A stretch of DNA of 64,000 nucleotides from CAIKMD01 sp963803265 (GCA_963803265.1 CAWDLZ010000005.1:134179-198178); one strand, 5' to 3'. Shown: positions 48,158 through 58,314, counted from the first letter of the stretch. The notes: generated from the sequence alone by a model not told the origin. Program-made: numbers and translations.

Positions 48158-49339
48158 TCACCCCATCGCGGTCAGCGAGAACCGTCCGTCGGCGGCGCGG
48201 CAGGGCGCTTCAGCCAGACCCAGTTCGCGGCGCACGATGTTCGTGCCCAGCACCAGCGCGACCATCTTGAAGAAGGCGTGCTTGCGGCTCATGCCTTCGC
48301 GACCCATGCCGCAATCGGACGAGATCACCAGGCGCTCGGGCGGAATGTGCTTCAGCGCTTGCCGGATGAGACCGGCCACTTCCTCGGGCGTCTCCACCTG
48401 CAAGGTGTGATGGTCGATGACGCCGATGGCGATTTTCTTCGCGCGGATCGCCTTGCCGATCGCCTCGAGATCGGCGCCGCCCGAGCTGCAAGTCTCGAAG
48501 GTCAGCACGTCGGCGTCGCACCGGTCGTAGAGCTCGAGCACCGGCTTATAGGTCTGGACGCTCGCGAACATGCGCTGCTGCGACGGGTTGCCCCAGCAGC
48601 TATGGCTCCAGACCTCGCAGCTTGCGCGCAAGCCCCGCACCGTGTTGTTGAAGACCTCGACCATGAACTCGGGCGTCATCTCGGCATCGATGCCGCCGCG
48701 TAAGCCCAGCAGATGGATTTGCGGCTCTTCCATCTGGATGACGGTGCAGCCTGCGGCGACGACCTCCTCGAGCTCGGCGCGGAGCGCGTCGCTGATGGCG
48801 AGGATACGCTCGCGCCGGCTCTTGTAGTATTTGTCGCGCAGCGCGAGGCCGAGCAGTTCGGCCGTGATGGTGCCGAACTTCACCGGCTTTTGCGTGAGGG
48901 CTTGCGCGGCGAGATAGAGCGCGGCGTAGTGCAGCCGGCCGCGGCCGATGGGCGCCACGATCGTCGGCTGGGCGCGCGCCTCGAGCCCTTCATGGAGGAT
49001 GTGGCCGCGCGCGAACGGAACGCGCCCCAGCAGCGCCGGCCGGCCATAGGCGGCCGAATAATCGACCCCGTCGAGCCTGGTCAGCGGATAGGAGAACCAG
49101 CTATAGCCGCCGACCTCGGTGTCGAACCGGGCGTCGCCATCGGTGACGATGTCGAGCCCGGCCAGCTCCTGATCGCGCAGGAAAGAAGATACCGCGTCGG
49201 TGTATTGCTCGCGGAAGCGGCTGTTGATCATCGCTTCCATGAAGCTGCGCCGCCCGAGATTCTCGGTGTACCAAGTCGGGCGCGGCAGCGAGCCGGTGAT
49301 CGTGGTGGGGAGCGTGATGTCCTTCGTCGCCGTGTACAT
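48158..49339 (-). CDS. MetE C-terminal-like (cobalamin-independent methionine synthase II family) zinc methyltransferase
   Basis: A 393-residue stand-alone catalytic domain without the MetE N-terminal half. The zinc ligands seen in MetE are conserved: His246 and Cys248 in VWSHSCWGN, Glu282 in TFETCSSGG and Cys343 in SSDCGMG. TTITGSLPRPTWY is the substrate-loop region. It may make methionine from homocysteine with an unusual methyl donor, or demethylate another compound; the sequence alone does not decide. The VOC gene 26 bases upstream is probably co-transcribed. Frame intact. Confidence 0.82.
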   Translation of the reverse strand: MYTATKDITLPTTITGSLPRPTWYTENLGRRSFMEAMINSRFREQYTDAVSSFLRDQELAGLDIVTDGDARFDTEVGGYSWFSYPLTRLDGVDYSAAYGRPALLGRVPFARGHILHEGLEARAQPTIVAPIGRGRLHYAALYLAAQALTQKPVKFGTITAELLGLALRDKYYKSRRERILAISDALRAELEEVVAAGCTVIQMEEPQIHLLGLRGGIDAEMTPEFMVEVFNNTVRGLRASCEVWSHSCWGNPSQQRMFASVQTYKPVLELYDRCDADVLTFETCSSGGADLEAIGKAIRAKKIAIGVIDHHTLQVETPEEVAGLIRQALKHIPPERLVISSDCGMGREGMSRKHAFFKMVALVLGTNIVRRELGLAEAPCRAADGRFSLTAMG

Positions 49340-49365
49340 GACAGCGCCCGAAAGCCGGCTCCGGC

Positions 49366-50205
49366 TTATTTCGCCGGAACGAAATTCTTCAGCCGCTCGG
49401 CCGTGCGCGCCTTTTCGACATCCATGTCCCGCTTGGCCGTGGTCAGATCGAAGCGGTTGCCGTCGATGTCGTGGCCCTTGTCCTCGACATAGGGCCGGTC
49501 GATGCTGGGATCCTCGGCGCGCGGATCGGAGGGCGGCAGGCCGCGCTCGATCAGCTTTTGATAGAGCTTCGGCTTCTCGTCCGGGTCGATGGTGAAGCCC
49601 CAATGGTGGATTCCTCGGGGCGCCGTCGGCCGCTTGCGGCTGAGCAAGGCGAAATCGACATAGCCGTCGCTTATCCAGATATCGCCCTGGCTCTCGCCGG
49701 TGACCTTCATGCCGAAGACGTCGGAATAGAAGGCCGCGAGCTTGGCCGGATTTTCCGAGAACAGCGCGATGTGCCTGATCTTGGGGCTATGAGCGCCCGC
49801 CGTATCGGTCTTGCCGGAGGCGGCGCGCACATCCTTCATGCCGCTCGAGACGTCGAAGCGGTTGCCGTCGGGGTCCTTCACCGCGTCCTCGGCGTAGGGG
49901 CGATGAGCCTCGGGCGCGTCAACATAGGGGCTGTAGGGCTCGATGCCGTATTTCTTCATCCGGGCGTAGATGGCGGGCTTCTCGGCCGCGTCCACGGTGA
50001 AGCCCCAATGGTTGATGCCCTTGGCCGGGGCCTTTTCGCTGCGCCGCCGCAACAGCGCGATGTCCATGTAGCCATCCGTCACCCAGGCATTGCCGAGATC
50101 GTCAACCCCGGTGACGCCGATCCCGAAGACATCGCCGTAGAACTTGGCGAGCGCCGTGGGATTCTCGGAGAAAATCGCGATGTGGCGGATGGTCGGCGAT
50201 GCCAT
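49366..50205 (-). CDS. Two-domain VOC (glyoxalase/dioxygenase superfamily) protein
   Basis: A 279-residue protein made of two tandem VOC modules. The first is SPTIRHIAIFSENPTALAKF to DPDGNRFDVSS and the second is SPKIRHIALFSENPAKLAAF to DIDGNRFDLTT. Each starts with IRHIA and ends with a DGNRFD segment containing possible metal ligands. The internal similarity shows duplication and fusion. The reaction is unknown. It is the upstream partner of the MetE-like gene. Frame intact. Confidence 0.85.
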   Translation of the reverse strand: MASPTIRHIAIFSENPTALAKFYGDVFGIGVTGVDDLGNAWVTDGYMDIALLRRRSEKAPAKGINHWGFTVDAAEKPAIYARMKKYGIEPYSPYVDAPEAHRPYAEDAVKDPDGNRFDVSSGMKDVRAASGKTDTAGAHSPKIRHIALFSENPAKLAAFYSDVFGMKVTGESQGDIWISDGYVDFALLSRKRPTAPRGIHHWGFTIDPDEKPKLYQKLIERGLPPSDPRAEDPSIDRPYVEDKGHDIDGNRFDLTTAKRDMDVEKARTAERLKNFVPAK

Positions 50206-50262
50206 GACGGGTCTCCTCGGCCTAAAGAGTAACGCGGAGTCTCGACCCAAAGGCCGAGCCTG

Positions 50263-50706
50263 TCAATCGCCGCTTGGCGCCCCGTAAAGTTGGTGGGCGC
50301 GGGTCTCGAAGGCGCCGACCATGCGCTTGACCGCCTCGTTGAACAAGACCTCGATCACCTTTTGCAACAGGCGCGAGTGGAATTCGAAATCGACATAGAA
50401 GTCGATCAGGCACCCGCCTTCCTGCGGCACGAACAGCCAATGGTTGGTGAGATATTTGAACGGCCCCTCGGTATAGCTGACATCGATGCGGCGCGCCCGG
50501 TCGAGCACGACGCGCGAGGTGAAGCGCTCGCGCACCATCTTATATCCGATCAGCAAATCGGCGACGATCGTGTTGCCGTCGCGCTCGCGGATGCGCGCGC
50601 CGACGCACCACGGCAGGAATTCGGGATAGCGCTCGATATCCGCGACGAGATCGAAAAGCTGCTCGGCGCTGTAAGGGAGCAGCTTCTTCTCGGCATGGGT
50701 CGGCAT
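50263..50706 (-). CDS. COQ10/RatA-type START-domain protein
   Basis: A 147-residue protein of the coenzyme Q-binding COQ10 family, also annotated as RatA. YSAEQLFDLVADIERYPEFL and the end FNEAVKRMVGAFETRAHQLY are diagnostic. COQ10 proteins carry ubiquinone in the membrane respiratory chain; the toxin label from E. coli RatA should not be assumed here. The ATG overlaps the lipA stop by one base. Frame intact. Confidence 0.9.
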   Translation of the reverse strand: MPTHAEKKLLPYSAEQLFDLVADIERYPEFLPWCVGARIRERDGNTIVADLLIGYKMVRERFTSRVVLDRARRIDVSYTEGPFKYLTNHWLFVPQEGGCLIDFYVDFEFHSRLLQKVIEVLFNEAVKRMVGAFETRAHQLYGAPSGD

Positions 50707-51635
50707 CAGCTTTGCGCGGCGCGCGCGGCGCGGAGCTTGGCGAAATCCTCGCCCGCGAAATAGGAGGAGCGCGTCAAGGGCGACGCCGACACCATGAGGA
50801 ACCCCTTGCCGAAAGCGTGGCGGCGGAGCGCCTCGAACTCGCCGGGCGGCACGAATCGCATGACCGCGTGGTGCTTGCGGCTGGGCTGCAGATACTGCCC
50901 GATGGTGAGGAAATCGACCTTCGCCGCGCGCAGATCGTCCATCACCTGCAGCACCTCTTGCATCTCCTCGCCCAAGCCCACCATCAAGCCGGATTTGGTG
51001 AACAGCGACGGGTCGAGCTCCTTGACCCGGTCGAGCAGGCGAAGCGAGGCGAAATAGCGCGCGCCCGGCCGCACGCTGCCGTAAAGCCGCGGCACGGTTT
51101 CGAGATTGTGGTTGTAGATGTCGGGCCGGGCCGTAACCACGGCCTCGATCGCGCCGTCCTTCTTGAGGAAATCCGGGGTCAGCACCTCGATCGTGGCCGC
51201 GGGCGCGGCGGCGCGGATGGAAGCGATGGTGCGGACGAACTGCGCCGCGCCGCCGTCGGCGAGATCGTCGCGATCGACCGAGGTGACGACGATGTGGCTA
51301 AGGCCCAATCGCGCCACCGCCTCGCCGACATGGGCGGGCTCGTGCGGGTCGAGCGGATCGGGCCGCCCCGTGGCGACATTGCAAAAGGCGCAGGCGCGGG
51401 TGCAGGTCGAGCCCAAGATCATCACGGTCGCGTGCTTTTGCTTCCAGCATTCGCCGATATTGGGGCACGCGGCTTCCTCGCACACCGTGTTGAGCTTGAG
51501 CTCGCGCATGAGATCGCGGGTGGCGAAATATTCCGGCGAATTCGGCGCCTTGACTCGGATCCAGTCGGGCTTCCTTGACGAGGGATTGTCGGGCTTGCCC
51601 GATTTCTCGGGGTGACGCAACGGAGCTGGCGTCAC
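50706..51635 (-). CDS. lipA: Lipoyl synthase
   Basis: A radical-SAM enzyme that inserts two sulfurs into octanoyl groups to make the lipoyl cofactor. It has both iron-sulfur sites: the auxiliary cluster Cys52, Cys57 and Cys63 in CEEAACPNIGEC, and the SAM cluster Cys78, Cys82 and Cys85 in CTRACAFC. The C-terminal LTRSSYFAGEDF carries the RSSY motif. It starts with GTG overlapping the DinB stop (GTGA). At 309 residues, it sits downstream of the pyruvate dehydrogenase genes that need lipoate. Frame intact. Confidence 0.97.
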   Translation of the reverse strand: MTPAPLRHPEKSGKPDNPSSRKPDWIRVKAPNSPEYFATRDLMRELKLNTVCEEAACPNIGECWKQKHATVMILGSTCTRACAFCNVATGRPDPLDPHEPAHVGEAVARLGLSHIVVTSVDRDDLADGGAAQFVRTIASIRAAAPAATIEVLTPDFLKKDGAIEAVVTARPDIYNHNLETVPRLYGSVRPGARYFASLRLLDRVKELDPSLFTKSGLMVGLGEEMQEVLQVMDDLRAAKVDFLTIGQYLQPSRKHHAVMRFVPPGEFEALRRHAFGKGFLMVSASPLTRSSYFAGEDFAKLRAARAAQS

Positions 51636-52145
51636 GCGATCACTCCGGGCACGACCAGGAAGAGGTCGGTATCGTCGGTCTTTTCGCCCGCCGCGGTGAT
51701 GAGCGCATGAGCCTGACCGCGGTGGTGGGTTTGGTGATTGAAGAAATGCGCGACCAGCCGCGTGCGCGGCGCCGTGACCTCGCGATTGGCCGCGCCGCTG
51801 AACCAGACGAGCGGGCGCTCGAGCCAGTCGTCGTCAACGGTCGCGGCCCAAGTCTCGATGCGCGTGTCGGCGCCCTGCCGCGCGGCGCGCAACTCGTCGA
51901 AATCGTCGTACATTTGCGCGCTTTGCTTCAGCGTGCCCGCAGGCTTGTCCCAGCCGGAAAAGCGCGACATCCAGGCGCAATCGCCCCACAGAATATGCGT
52001 CAGCGTCTTGTGGAGCGAGCCCCAGAAGGCGCCGCGATCGGCCTTGCGAACCGCATCCGGCAGGCGCGAGGCGGGCTCATAGAGCCGCCGAATTCATCTC
52101 GGAATTATAGGCCGCCATCGTTCGTACATAGGCGGGGGTGATCAT
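51632..52145 (-). CDS. DinB-family four-helix protein, one frame break
   Basis: A protein of about 170 residues. Conserved metal-binding histidines appear in LHKTLTHILWGDCAWMSRF and in VAHFFNHQTHHRGQAHALI, the usual DinB/YfiT-like triad positions. The start is ATG 52145 (MITPAYVRTMAAYNSEM). A +1 insertion at about 52086-52089 breaks the frame; corrected it reads NSALYEPASRLPDAVRK. Members can be thiol-dependent transferases (bacillithiol, mycothiol or glutathione); the role here is unknown. It lies between lpdA and lipA and is probably co-transcribed. Confidence 0.85.
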
Positions 52146-52189
52146 CGAAATTTGCCTTCTATCGGCGCGACGCGGAGCGGCTTCGCGCG

Positions 52190-53609
52190 TCAGATGTGGA
52201 GCGCGCGGCCATAGGCGTCAAGCACCGACTCGTGCATGGTTTCGCTGATCGTCGGGTGCGGGAAGATCGTCGCCATCAGATCCGGCTCGGTGGCCTCGAG
52301 CGTGTCGCGCGATGACAAAGCCCTGGATCAGCTCGGTCACTTCCGCGCCGATCATATGGGCGCCCAGCAGCTCGCCGGTCTTGGCGTCGAACACGGTCTT
52401 GACCAGGCCCTCTGGCTCGCCCAGCGCGATCGCCTTGCCGTTGCCGATGAAGGGGAAGCGGCCGACCTTGACCTCGCGGCCCGCCTGCCTTGCGCCTTCG
52501 CCTCGGTCAGGCCGACGCTGGCCACTTGCGGCCAGCAATAGGTGCAGCCCGGGACATTGGCGACATCGAGCGGATGGACGATCGTCGAGGCCGGCGATGT
52601 GCTCGACGCAGAGCACGCCTTCATGCATCGCCTTGTGCGCCAGCCAGGGCGGGCCGACCACGTCGCCGATGGCGTAGAGGCCGGGCTCGCCGGTGCGCGC
52701 ACCATTCGGTCGACGACGATATGGGTCCTCTCGACCTTCACGCCTGGTCTTCTCAAGCCCGAGATTCTCGACATTGCCGACGATGCCGACCGCCGAGGAT
52801 CGACGCGCTCCGCCGTGACGGTTTCGCGTCTTGCCGTCCGGCGACTCGAGCGTGGCGGTGACGCTGTCGGCGGCCTTCTTCAGCTCCTTCGACCGTGGCG
52901 CCGGTGTAGATCTTCATGCCCTGCTTCTCGAACGCCTTGTGCGCGAAGGCGCGAGATCTCCTCGTCCTCGACCGGCAGGACGCGGTCGAGCACCTCGACC
53001 ACGGTCACCTCGGCGCCGAGCGTGCGATAGAAGCTGGCGAACTCGATGCCGATGGCGCCCGAGCCGACGACCAGCAGCGATTTCGGCATCTCGTCGGGCA
53101 CCATCGCCTCCTTGTAGGTCCAGACCAGCTTGCCGTCGGGCTCGAGGCCGGGAAGCGCGCGCGCCCGCGCGCCGGTGGCGAGGATGATGTGCTTGGCCGC
53201 AAGCGTGGCCGACGGGCTTGCCGTCCTTGGTCACGGCGAGCTTGCCCTTGCCGGCGAGCTTCGCCGTGCCCGTCGAACACCGTGATCTTGTTCTTCTTCA
53301 TCAGGAAGGCGACGCCGTTCGAGAGCTGCTTCGCCACCTTGCGCGAGCGCTCGACGATCTTCGCGAGATCGAACGCGATGTCCTTCGGCCGAAAAGCCGT
53401 AATCGTCCGAGATGATGCAGCAGGTGGTTGATCTCGGACGAGCGCAGCAGCGCCTTGGTCGGGATGCAGCCCCAGTTGAGGCAGATGCCGCCCAGTTGCT
53501 CGCGCTCGACGACGGCCGTCTTCATGCCGAGCTGCGCCGCGCGGATCGCCGCGACATAGCCGCCGGGGCCGCCGCCGACGACGACGATATCGAAAGAGGT
53601 GTCCGCCAC
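52190..53609 (-). CDS. lpdA: Dihydrolipoyl dehydrogenase (E3), heavily frame-broken
   Basis: A flavoenzyme that reoxidises the E2 lipoyl groups. It starts GTG at 53609 (ADTSFDIVVVGGGPGGYVAA). The redox disulfide is GGICLNWGCIPTK. Further segments are SLLVVGSGAIGIEFASFYRT (NAD domain), ANVPGCTYCWPQVASVGLTE and, at the end, FPHPTISETMHESVLDAYGR with the catalytic His-Glu region. About 15 or more single-base insertions lie between 52306 and 53420, one per 70-80 bases. Correcting them gives a full enzyme of about 465-470 residues. This density is far above the rest of the window. Confidence 0.88.
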
Positions 53610-53620
53610 GCCTCGTCTCC

Positions 53621-54983
53621 TTAAATCAACAACGCCGCCGGCGCCTCGATGAGCTTCTTCAAGGCGGCCATGAAGCGGGCGCCCAGCGCGCCGTCGACCA
53701 CCCGGTGATCGAAGGTCGCGGTGCAACTCATCACCGTAGCGATGGCCAGCGCGTCGCCCCGAACGACCGGGCGCTTCTCGCCGGCGCCGACCGCGATGAT
53801 GGCGCCCTGCGGCGGGTTGATGACCGCGGTGAACTGCCGCGATGCCGAACATGCCGAGATTGGAGATCGAGATCGTGCCGCCCTGGAATTCGTGGAGCTT
53901 GAGCTTGCCGGCCTTGGCGCGCTCGCCCAGCTCGCGCATCTCGGCCGAGATCGCCGGAATCTGCTTCTGGTCGGCGTGCCGGATGATCGGCGTGATCAGC
54001 CCTTCGGGCAGCGCCACCGCGACCGCGACATCGACATCCGTCCAGGCGAGGATGGCATCCTCGCTCCAGGAAGCGTTGACGGCCGGAACCTTGCGAAGCG
54101 CCAGCGCGACCGCCTTGATGACGAAATCGTTGATCGAGAGCTTGATGTCGAGCGCGTCGTTGATGTCGGCGCGCGCTTTCATCAGCGCGTCGATCTCGCA
54201 ATCGGCGGTCAGGAAATAGTGCGGGACGATTTCGGACTCGGCCAGCCGCGTCGCGATCAAGCGGCGCATGGTGGTGAGGGGAACCTCGGTATAAGGAATG
54301 TTGCCGGCGAGCGCCGCCACTTGCGCGCGGCCCGGGGCGGGAGCGGCGGCGCCACGCGCCGGCCCCTTCGACAAGAGCTCGGGCGCGGCCACGGCAAGCG
54401 GCGCGCCGCCCTTGAGCGCGGCCTCGACATCCGCCTTGACGATGCGGCCATGCGGACCGCTGCCGGGCACGCGCGTCAGATCGAGCTTGGCTTGGTTGGC
54501 CAGCCGGCGCGCCAGGGGGCTGGCGAAGATGCGCCCTCCCGGCGCATGGCCATTGGCCGCGGCCGGCGCCGCTGGCGCCGGCAAAACCGAAGCCCGCGCA
54601 ACCTCCTCACCCCGGCTCTCTCCTCCTTGAGGAGGAGAGGGAGCGACCCGCGCAGCGGGAGGGTGAGGCGATGGTGGCGCTGGCATTGCCGGTTTCGCCG
54701 CGGCCGCTGGCTTCGGCGCGCTAAGATTCTTCGCGTCCTCGCCCTCTTCCAGCAGCAGCGCGATCGGCTGATTGACTTTCACGCCTTGCGTGCCTTCGGG
54801 CACGAGGATGCGGCCGATCGTGCCTTCATCGACGGCCTCGAATTCCATCGTCGCCTTATCGGTCTCGATCTCGGCGATGACGTCGCCGGGCTTGACCGCA
54901 TCGCCCTCCTTCTTGTGCCATTTCGCGAGAGCGCCCTCGGTCATGGTCGGCGACAGCGCAGGCATCAGAAGCTCGATCGGCAT
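53621..54983 (-). CDS. pdhC: Pyruvate dehydrogenase E2, dihydrolipoamide acetyltransferase, one frame break
   Basis: Transfers the acetyl group to CoA and forms the complex core. Residues 1-76 are a lipoyl domain with Lys43 in ETDKATMEF. A long linker follows, then the E3-binding domain (FASPLARRLANQAKLDLTRV) and the catalytic domain ending in FDHRVVDGALGARFM, with the HXXXDG active site. A +1 insertion at about 53836-53840 splits the frame; corrected it reads MFGIRQFTAVINPPQGAI. Corrected length is about 453 residues. A palindromic repeat is inserted in frame in the linker. Confidence 0.93.
54604..54668. repeat. Palindromic intergenic-type repeat inside the pdhC linker
   Basis: About 65 bases with CTCACCC at one end and GGGTGAG at the other, containing the inner arms CTCTCCTCCTTGAGGAGGAGAG and CGACCCGCGCAGCGGG. 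This layout is typical of short palindromic repeats found between genes in many proteobacteria. Here it is read in frame on the minus strand as a Pro-rich stretch (SPHPPAARVAPSPPQGGESR) between the lipoyl and E3-binding domains. Confidence 0.8.
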
Positions 54984-55000
54984 CTCGCTCCCCTTCGCGC

Positions 55001-56377
<1,377 letters not shown>

Positions 56378-56384
56378 CGCGCCC

Positions 56385-57405
56385 TCACGCCTCGCCGTAG
56401 ACGTCGGTCCATAGCTCGGCCGGATCCGGCTCGGGGCTGTCCTGCGCGAATTCCGCGGCCTCGGTGACGATGTCCTTGATCTCTCTGTCGATCTCCTTGA
56501 GCTTGGCCTCGTCGGCGAGACCGGCCTCGATCAGGCGGCTCTTCATCTGATCGATGGGGTCGTGCTCTTGCCGCATCGGCTGACCTCGTCCTTGCTGCGG
56601 TATTTCGCCGGATCGGACATCGAGTGGCCGCGATAGCGATAGGTCAGCATCTCGAGGATATAGGGGCCCTTGCCGGCGCGGACATGCCGACCGCCTCCTT
56701 GGCCGCCTCCGCCACGGCGACGACGTCCATGCCGTCGACCTGACGGCCGGGAATGCCGAAGGGCGCGCCGCGCCCGAACAGGTCATGCGAGGCCGAGGCT
56801 CGGCTGACCGAGGTGCCCATGCCGTATTTGTTGTTCTCGATGATGTAGACCACCGGCAGCTTCCACAGCGCCGCCATGTTGAAGCTTTCGGAGACCTGGC
56901 CCTGGTTCATCGCGCCGTCGCCCATGAAGGTGACGCTGATGCGGCCGTCGTTGCGGTAGCGATGGGCGAACGCCAGGCCGGTGCCGATCGGCACCTGGGC
57001 GCCGACGATGCCGTGCCCGCCGAAGAAGTTCTTCTCGCGCGAGAACATGTGCATCGAGCCGCCCTTGCCCTTGGAATAGCCGCCGCGCCGCCCGGTCAGC
57101 TCGGCCATCACCCCCTTCGGGTCCATGCCGGAGGCGAGCATGTGGCCGTGATCGCGATAGGAGGTGACCACGGTGTCGCCGTCCTCCCTCGCCGCCATCA
57201 CGCCGACGACCACCGCTTCCTCGCCGATATAGAGATGGCAAAAGCCGCCGATCAGGCCCATGCCGTACATCTGGCCGGCCTTCTCCTCGAAGCGGCGGAT
57301 CAGCAGCATGTCGCGGTAGAGCTTTAAGAGCTTGGCGGGGAGGATATGCGGCTCGGCGGCCGCTTCGTGGTGGGATGGCTTGGTCCTGCGCTTCAACACC
57401 GGCAT
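56385..57405 (-). CDS. pdhA: Pyruvate dehydrogenase E1 alpha, two frame breaks
   Basis: The thiamine-diphosphate dependent decarboxylase subunit. The ThDP/Mg motif runs from GDGAMNQGQVSESFNMAALW to IENNKYGMGTS, and GFCHLYIGEEAVVVGVMAAR is the family N-terminal block. Two bases are missing, at about 56686-56689 and 56575-56578. Restoring them gives VRAGKGPYILEMLTYRYRGH and SKDEVSRMRQEHDPIDQMKS. Corrected length is about 340 residues. It is the first gene of the pdh operon. Confidence 0.93.
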
Positions 57406-57652
57406 CGCGTTTACCCTCGGCTCTTATCGCGCTCGGCTCCCGCGATCGCGGGCAGCCGCAAGTGGTTTTGCCGCTAGGATGGACCGGCGCGCTTAACAAC
57501 GCAATAAGCCTGTGGATAAATAATTGTTTTGCAAGACAAAATAACAGGTAACTGAATTTCGGTTAAGCGCGCTGGAATCGAAGCCGAAGGATGAAACCGC
57601 AATTGCGAGACGGCTTAAGCGCGAGCGGCGCCGGCGGCTTTTTTGCGCAAGC
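57406..57652 (-). promoter_or_regulatory. ftsB-pdhA intergenic region with AT-rich inverted repeat
   Basis: A 247-base gap without a gene, expected to hold the pdh promoter. It contains the only strongly AT-rich patch in this part of the window (about 57500-57565). Within it is the inverted repeat TTTTG-CAAGA-CAAAA (57527-57541), framed by CCTGT (57509-57513) and ACAGG. The patch could be an operator. I could not assign a regulator or a clean -35/-10 pair. Confidence 0.4.
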
Positions 57653-57961
57653 TCACTTGGCCGGCAAATTGAAGATGACGACTTCGTTCGGTCCGACGAG
57701 GTCGAGGGTTGCGCGCGCGCGCTCGTCGAGCAGGTCGCGATCTACGGGGCCGCGCAACAGGTTGATGCGGTTGGCCAGGGGCCGGCGCTCGGCATCGATC
57801 TCGGCGAGCGTCCCGCGCGCCTGCCGAATCTCTTGGGTGAGCCGCAGCCAGGCCACGAGGCCACGGTCACCCTGCACCAGATGGTAGGCAAAATACGCCA
57901 CCAGGGCGATGCCGAGAGTCGGGCCGATGATGACGCGCGCGCGCTGCCGGATTGCGGCCAT
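57653..57961 (-). CDS. ftsB: Septum formation initiator FtsB-like protein
   Basis: A protein of about 102 residues with a short basic cytoplasmic start, one membrane span (IIGPTLGIALVAYFAYHLV) and a coiled-coil periplasmic part (LTQEIRQARGTLAEIDAERR). The end PNEVVIFNLPAK is typical of alphaproteobacterial FtsB/DivIC next to pdhA. It bridges FtsL and FtsQ in the divisome. An alternative ATG three codons upstream (57970) exists; neither start has a strong Shine-Dalgarno. Confidence 0.85.
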   Translation of the reverse strand: MAAIRQRARVIIGPTLGIALVAYFAYHLVQGDRGLVAWLRLTQEIRQARGTLAEIDAERRPLANRINLLRGPVDRDLLDERARATLDLVGPNEVVIFNLPAK

Positions 57962-58073
57962 GACGTACATTCGTTGAGAGAATCACGCGGGACTCGCCGT
58001 GTCAATAACGAGTTACGTCGGATCCATCGCGAATCCCGCTCGGTTGCCGCGGGAGTCGTCGCTCGCGCCGGCT

Positions 58074-58102
58074 TGACAGGGTGCGAATTGCGGCCCTAAA
58101 CC
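58074..58102 (+). promoter_or_regulatory. Promoter of tRNA-Val
   Basis: TTGACA at 58074-58079, a 17-base spacer and TAAACC at 58097-58102. The predicted start is about 5 bases before the tRNA. The perfect -35 and correct spacing support it. Confidence 0.7.
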
Positions 58103-58113
58103 CGACGCGGATC

Positions 58114-58188
58114 GGGCGCTTAGCTCAGCGGGAGAGCACACCCTTCACACGGGTGGGGTCGTAGGTTCAATCCCTACAGCGCCCACCA
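58114..58188 (+). tRNA. tRNA-Val (anticodon CAC)
   Basis: A 75-base cloverleaf including an encoded CCA. The acceptor GGGCGCT pairs with AGCGCCC. The D-arm is GCTC...GAGC, the anticodon stem CACCC/GGGTG with loop TTCACAC, and the T-arm GTAGG-TTCAATC-CCTAC. It lies between ftsB and groES. Confidence 0.96.
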
Positions 58189-58227
58189 CCCAAACCCCCT
58201 TTTCCGCCATTTCGCCGTGATCGGGTC

Positions 58228-58255
58228 TTGAAATCCTCCCGTCGCCGCTTATTTC
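58228..58255 (+). promoter_or_regulatory. groESL promoter (housekeeping or RpoH type)
   Basis: TTGAAA at 58228-58233, 16 bases, then TATTTC at 58250-58255. With flanks it reads CTTGAAA ... CTTATTT, close to the alphaproteobacterial heat-shock sigma pattern as well as to a weak sigma-70 promoter. It lies immediately upstream of the CIRCE operators. Confidence 0.55.
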
Positions 58256-58256
58256 T

Positions 58257-58283
58257 CTGGCACTCGACAACAATGAGTGCTAG
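58257..58283 (+). promoter_or_regulatory. CIRCE operator 1 (HrcA binding site)
   Basis: CTGGCACTC, a 9-base spacer (GACAACAAT) and GAGTGCTAG. It matches the TTAGCACTC-N9-GAGTGCTAA consensus in all core positions. HrcA represses groESL from such sites. Confidence 0.92.
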
Positions 58284-58287
58284 TAAA

Positions 58288-58314
58288 TTCGCACTCATAC
58301 ACGGTGAGTGCCAA
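58288..58314 (+). promoter_or_regulatory. CIRCE operator 2 (HrcA binding site)
   Basis: TTCGCACTC, a 9-base spacer (ATACACGGT) and GAGTGCCAA. It is a second full inverted repeat four bases after the first, so the groESL leader carries a tandem operator. Confidence 0.88.

Noticed and set aside
50263..50706. Toxin of a toxin-antitoxin pair (RatA label)
   Set aside because: No antitoxin partner. The gene overlaps lipA and fits the COQ10 lipid-binding family better.
57511..57519. TGTGGATAA resembling a DnaA box or replication origin
   Set aside because: A single 9-mer with no cluster of boxes and no dnaA, parA or similar gene nearby.
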